Origin: CAYZJK01 sp964479125
Lineage (GTDB): Bacteria > Patescibacteriota > Saccharimonadia > Saccharimonadales > Saccharimonadaceae
Length of the DNA stretch: 22,709 nucleotides
Reading direction: 5' to 3'
Assembly (NCBI GenBank): GCA_964479125.1
Contig: CAYZJK010000012.1
Span: forward strand, 1 to 22,709
How positions within the stretch are numbered: position 1 is the first letter of the stretch; the number at the start of each line of letters is the position of its first letter. Both the position numbers and the translations under genes were made by a program. Of the stretch, positions 20,134 through 22,709 are shown piece by piece. Below the pieces are notes generated by a model. That model was not told the origin of the DNA. It made no database searches and worked only from the letters and a program-made list of their open reading frames with translations.

Positions 20134-20455
20134 ATGGATAATGCAAGTGAATCCTACTGGGTAGCTGTAGTCGAAAGGGTTATGATTCAAAGTAGAGGGT
20201 GCAAAAATTATGACTGTACATTGACTAATATGCTCATCCTTCGGAGTTTACGATGATTTCCTAGAGGGTTGGCATGAAGTGAACGATGAGATATGGGAGT
20301 CGACTTTGGTTAACGCCCTTAACAACGCTGATGACTATGTCTGGGTCTACACTGAACGACACGACTGGTGGGGTATGGGGTGGCCTGAAGAAGAGGTGTC
20401 AAATTCATGGGTAGATGCCACACGAAGAGCTGTTGCTACGGTAAAAGGTGATTAG
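20134..20455 (+). pseudogene. Remnant of a frameshifted gene, unknown family
   Basis: ATG 20134 opens 40 codons (M-D-N-A-S-E-S-Y-W-V-A-V-V-E-R-V) to a TGA. A second frame is open from 20225 to TAG at 20453-20455 without a good start. It encodes a convincing protein C-terminus: Y-D-D-F-L-E-G-W-H-E-V, then W-E-S-T-L-V-N-A-L-N-N-A-D-D-Y-V-W-V-Y-T-E-R-H-D-W-W and S-W-V-D-A-T-R-R-A-V. The D-Y-V-W-V-Y-T-E-R with paired tryptophans recalls the last strand of a glycoside-hydrolase barrel, but this is weak. Whether the first ORF is the true start of the same gene is unknown. It lies between the 83-aa gene and trmD. Confidence 0.45.
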
Positions 20456-20482
20456 TAGAGATACTATTGTTAAATAATTTTA

Positions 20483-20508
20483 TAGACCCCGTTATAGAAC
20501 GGGGTCTA
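20483..20508 (+). terminator. Strong hairpin, probable bidirectional terminator
   Basis: An 11-bp perfect stem (20483-20493 with 20498-20508), loop ATAG. AT-rich flanks on both sides but no long T tract. Confidence 0.6.
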
Positions 20509-20548
20509 ATTCTATAAAGCACCTTAGGTAATATACTTATGTAATATA

Positions 20549-20577
20549 TTTACATAAAAATCAACAGCGAGTATAAT
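20549..20577 (+). promoter_or_regulatory. Promoter with leaderless start for trmD
   Basis: TTTACA (20549-20554), a 17-nt spacer and TATAAT (20572-20577) are followed after 7 nt by ATG 20585. The transcript should start at the start codon. Confidence 0.75.
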
Positions 20578-20584
20578 CATATCA

Positions 20585-21256
20585 ATGAGGAAGTTTCAGG
20601 TTATTACACTTTTCCCGGAAATGATTGACGGGTTTTTTAAATCGTCAATGATGTGGAAGGCGCAGAAAGATGGCTTTGTTGAGCTGTCAACTATCCAGCT
20701 CCGAGATTTCGGGATTGGACCACGTAAGATAGTTGATGATACACCATATGGTGGTGGTGACGGTATGTTACTTAAGCCTGAGCCGCTATTTGCAGCTGTT
20801 GAGCACGCTAAGTCGATTGACCCTGAAGCTCAGGTCCTTTTGATGACTCCGCGCGGTAGAAGATGGGAGCAAGGCTTAGCTCAGCAATTTACTGATGATG
20901 GTAGAGGGTATATTTTTATCTGTGGTCGCTACGAAGGGTTCGATGATCGGATCACTGAGCTGGTAGATGTAGAGGTTAGTATCGGAGATTTTGTATTAAC
21001 TGGAGGTGAATTGCCAGCCATGACAATTGTAGATTCGATTGTTAGATTAATTCCAGGTGTGCTAGGTGGGGAGAATAGTGCAATCGATGAGAGTTTCTCA
21101 GACGGTGAGACACTTGAATACCCTCAATACACTAGGCCAGCTGAGTTTCGAGGTCTAAAGGTGCCAGACGTGCTGCTAAGCGGTAATCATGCTGCTATAG
21201 CCAAGTGGCGCGAGGAGAACTCTAAGACAATTCAGACACAAGACAACACCCTCTAG
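20585..21256 (+). CDS. trmD: tRNA (guanine-37-N1)-methyltransferase
   Basis: The 223-residue SPOUT enzyme uses S-adenosylmethionine to methylate G37 next to the anticodon, preventing frameshifts at proline and other codons. The start F-Q-V-I-T-L-F-P-E-M (4-13), D-D-T-P-Y-G-G-G-D-G-M-L-L-K-P-E-P (51-67), and the knotted cofactor site I-F-I-C-G-R-Y-E-G-F-D-D-R (110-122) with V-S-I-G-D-F-V-L-T-G-G-E-L-P-A (131-145) are all standard. The C-terminal domain carries Y-P-Q-Y-T-R-P-A-E-F-R-G (179-190) and S-G-N-H-A-A-I-A-K-W-R (199-209). Length is slightly short. Unlike the common rpsP-rimM-trmD-rplS order, no rimM or rplS flanks it. It is transcribed alone from a leaderless promoter. Confidence 0.97.
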   Translation: MRKFQVITLFPEMIDGFFKSSMMWKAQKDGFVELSTIQLRDFGIGPRKIVDDTPYGGGDGMLLKPEPLFAAVEHAKSIDPEAQVLLMTPRGRRWEQGLAQQFTDDGRGYIFICGRYEGFDDRITELVDVEVSIGDFVLTGGELPAMTIVDSIVRLIPGVLGGENSAIDESFSDGETLEYPQYTRPAEFRGLKVPDVLLSGNHAAIAKWREENSKTIQTQDNTL

Positions 21257-21267
21257 ATAGAGGGTGT
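21246..21267 (+). terminator. Hairpin overlapping the trmD stop codon
   Basis: A 9-bp perfect stem ACACCCTCT/AGAGGGTGT with loop AGAT; the stop codon lies at 21254-21256. There is no T tract, so termination may be weak. Confidence 0.5.
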
Positions 21268-21375
21268 ATGTTGTGGTGGGTTATCGTAGAGCGAAAATTT
21301 TTATACGTTGTTTTTGTTTTTGTATATTTCGCTAATACGTATAATACTACTCATATACTATAAGCGCAAGCTTAT

Positions 21376-21404
21376 TAGACATTTTAACAACAGGAAAGTA
21401 TACT
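21376..21404 (+). promoter_or_regulatory. Promoter with leaderless start for the 188-aa membrane protein
   Basis: TAGACA (21376-21381), a 17-nt spacer and TATACT (21399-21404) are followed after 6 nt by ATG 21411. A second TATAAT at 21340-21345 could drive an alternative longer transcript. Confidence 0.7.
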
Positions 21405-21410
21405 TAGGGC

Positions 21411-21977
21411 ATGAACAAGCGAATATCTGATTGGAGTATTGTTAATAACCATATGCATCGAGTGCTAATTGTATTTAGCGTTCCTATGCTGTTACTAATC
21501 CTTTGGCAGCTATATACTTCGGATAAAGTAGTAGATGCAATGCGTGGTAACGATCTGTCTTTCGGAGTGTTCTTTTACTTTATTATGATTGCAATTGAAA
21601 TCGGCGTATTGGCTTTTATTCTACGAGTTGGTCGATCTGAAGTTGGTCGACGTATATCTGGTGCTGCGGTGTTAGCACTGCCTTTTGTCTGGATTATCTT
21701 CAATAGTATGTACGCCTACTATGAGATTGGTGCACTTGGCCTAGAGCTAGCTGGTGTGCCGGCTTATTTCCTGTCTGTTGTATATAGCTTGCTGCTAATC
21801 GGTTTAATTTATAAGACATTCGCCTTGCCTTACAATATCAATAGCGGAGTGGCAATAAAGGCTATCGAGTCTGAATCAAGGACTAAGAAGGAGAATAGAT
21901 CCTCACCTAAAGAAGACAGGAAGAAAACTCCTAGTAAGATAGCTGATAAAAAGAAAAAAACTAAAGCAGCTAAATAG
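21411..21977 (+). CDS. Four-helix membrane protein with lysine-rich tail
   Basis: The 188-residue protein has four membrane helices (about 16-36, 50-70, 82-100 and 115-135) and a very basic C-terminal tail (about 152-188; K, R, S and E rich, ending K-K-K-K-T-K-A-A-K). The tail should be cytoplasmic by the positive-inside rule. No family is recognised. Its layout mirrors the multi-pass protein at 6046, where the lysine-rich part is at the other end. It is a single-gene unit with its own promoter and terminator and no Shine-Dalgarno site. Confidence 0.7.
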   Translation: MNKRISDWSIVNNHMHRVLIVFSVPMLLLILWQLYTSDKVVDAMRGNDLSFGVFFYFIMIAIEIGVLAFILRVGRSEVGRRISGAAVLALPFVWIIFNSMYAYYEIGALGLELAGVPAYFLSVVYSLLLIGLIYKTFALPYNINSGVAIKAIESESRTKKENRSSPKEDRKKTPSKIADKKKKTKAAK

Positions 21978-21984
21978 GCTAATT

Positions 21985-22010
21985 AACCCTCTGAAACAGA
22001 GGGTTTTATT
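21985..22010 (+). terminator. Intrinsic terminator of the 188-aa membrane protein gene
   Basis: A 9-bp perfect stem AACCCTCTG/CAGAGGGTT with loop AAA is followed by TTATT. Confidence 0.85.
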
Positions 22011-22167
22011 GTTATTTACATATATTAGACTATTGTACAATTTAGGAGTGTGATTTGCTTTAGTCTCAATCGAGACTTTATGACTGGAGTCAATTCTACC
22101 GAAGGGATGATGAGCCGTGCGGCTTGGACCTAATAGCAGTAGTCAATCTATCGACATGGATGTTTGA

Positions 22168-22555
22168 TTTACCGATACGACTACATGGAGGCGCTTTTAT
22201 CCTACTGAGCCTGCCGAGGTGAAGAGTTTGTCGTTGAACACAGGCAATCCATCAAGGCTGCCTACAAAGAGGCCAGTAGGGTGATTGATGAGTATTCTCA
22301 GTTTGAGAAAGATGCCAAGAAAAAGTCGTCCGCTACTCCCAGTTCTCACAGACATTATCAGACTAGGTCTGGTCGATCTATACCTGAGAGTACCTACGAG
22401 CTGCATCGCACCTTGGCTAAGGAGCACTCCCGGATTACAAGAAGCTTGAGTTAGCTGAGCACAAGGTAATTAGCACTCACGGATCGCTTTTTAATCCAAC
22501 ACACATCAGTGTGCCTGACTATATAAGGGGCAGCATTCTGGTAATGGGAGACTAA
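22168..22555 (+). pseudogene. Broken gene of unknown family, at least two frameshifts
   Basis: Three consecutive frames, each one step back, give one plausible charged helical protein. The first (from 22168) reads T-W-R-R-F-Y-P-T-E-P-A-E-V-K. The second (22227-22430) reads F-V-V-E-H-R-Q-S-I-K-A-A-Y-K-E-A-S through E-L-H-R-T-L-A-K-E-H-S-R. The third (22433-22555) reads D-Y-K-K-L-E-L-A-E-H-K-V-I and ends M-G-D before TAA. Each break equals one missing base, near 22225 and 22432. The first frame is preceded by an in-frame TGA at 22165, so the 5' part is damaged too. I recognise no family. Upstream, 22062-22077 holds a 6-bp hairpin AGTCTC/GAGACT and 22036-22041 a TACAAT box that may be the old promoter region. 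Confidence 0.5.
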
Positions 22556-22564
22556 GTCTACACA

Positions 22565-22598
22565 AACCCCTCACTAATAGGTGAGGGGTTTTAACTTT
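22565..22598 (+). terminator. Intrinsic terminator after the broken gene
   Basis: A 10-bp perfect stem AACCCCTCAC/GTGAGGGGTT with a 6-nt loop is followed by TTAACTTT. Confidence 0.8.
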
Positions 22599-22617
22599 AA
22601 GCTGGTTTGATTAATTA

Positions 22618-22646
22618 TTGCGACAACTAGGCATATCTGATAAAAT
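22618..22646 (+). promoter_or_regulatory. Promoter of tRNA-Gln
   Basis: TTGCGA (22618-22623), a 17-nt spacer and TAAAAT (22641-22646) place the start about 5 nt before the tRNA. Confidence 0.55.
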
Positions 22647-22657
22647 AGTTGCTGTAT

Positions 22658-22709
22658 TGGGGATTAGCCAAGCGGTAAGGCAGTGGGTTCTGGTCCCATG
22701 ATCGGGGGT
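22658..22709 (+). tRNA. tRNA-Gln (anticodon CUG), 3' end cut by window edge
   Basis: The acceptor 5' strand TGGGGAT begins at 22658. The D-arm has A-G-C-C-A-A-G-C-G-G-T-A-A-G-G-C, and the anticodon stem GTGGG/CCCAT encloses T-T-C-T-G-G-T with anticodon CTG at 22690-22692. The window ends in the variable region. The U1 start and C-U-G anticodon fit glutamine tRNA for CAG codons. Confidence 0.92.

Noticed and set aside
1..22709. Reassigned UGA (glycine) code as in Gracilibacteria or Absconditabacteria
   Set aside because: No intact conserved gene has an in-frame TGA, and the gene ending at 7245 uses TGA as its stop.

Overview
The window looks like a piece of a reduced bacterial chromosome from the Candidate Phyla Radiation, most likely Candidatus Saccharibacteria (TM7). 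This is inferred from the flavour of the proteins, the very short intergenic spacing, zinc-free short ribosomal protein bL32, the lemA-htpX pair, and many lineage-specific membrane proteins next to a compact set of housekeeping genes; no similarity search was possible. UGA acts as a stop (the gene ending at 7245 uses it and no intact gene contains it in frame), which argues against the UGA-glycine codes of Gracilibacteria and Absconditabacteria. Both window edges cut tRNA genes (Gly GCC on the left, Gln CUG on the right).

Layout. 1-2700 is accessory: a tRNA-Gly with an unusual D-loop/T-loop pair, a small membrane-protein gene broken by two frameshifts, a membrane-anchored lysozyme-like protein, and two alpha/beta-hydrolase genes on the minus strand, one frameshifted and one truncated. 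2748-7245 is a run of envelope genes: a small iron-permease-family protein, an anchored hypothetical, a slipin, LemA, the HtpX protease and a multi-pass membrane protein with a lysine-rich head. 7223-12660 holds ligA (its zinc finger is missing), a lipoprotein, a murF-like Mur ligase behind a ~200-nt structured leader, and an anchored hypothetical. 12756-18718 holds leuS, a divergent pair of hypothetical genes, and the operon rpmF-nusB-nudix-rnc. 18772-22555 holds rpsP, khpA, a small minus-strand gene, a gene remnant, trmD, a membrane protein and another broken gene.

The genes cover translation and RNA maturation (leuS, rpmF, rpsP, trmD, rnc, nusB, khpA, tRNAs), DNA joining (ligA), cell-wall assembly and remodelling (murF-like, lysozyme-like) and membrane quality control (slipin, lemA, htpX). 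Two patterns run through the window. First, many genes at the head of a transcription unit have a TATAAT-like box only 6-8 nt before the start codon, so their mRNAs should be leaderless, while other genes have a leader of about 30-50 nt with a Shine-Dalgarno site. Against this background the long folded leader in front of the murF-like gene stands out and is the best candidate for an undescribed regulatory RNA. Second, frameshifts occur only in accessory genes while about 14 kb of conserved genes is intact, which suggests ongoing gene loss.
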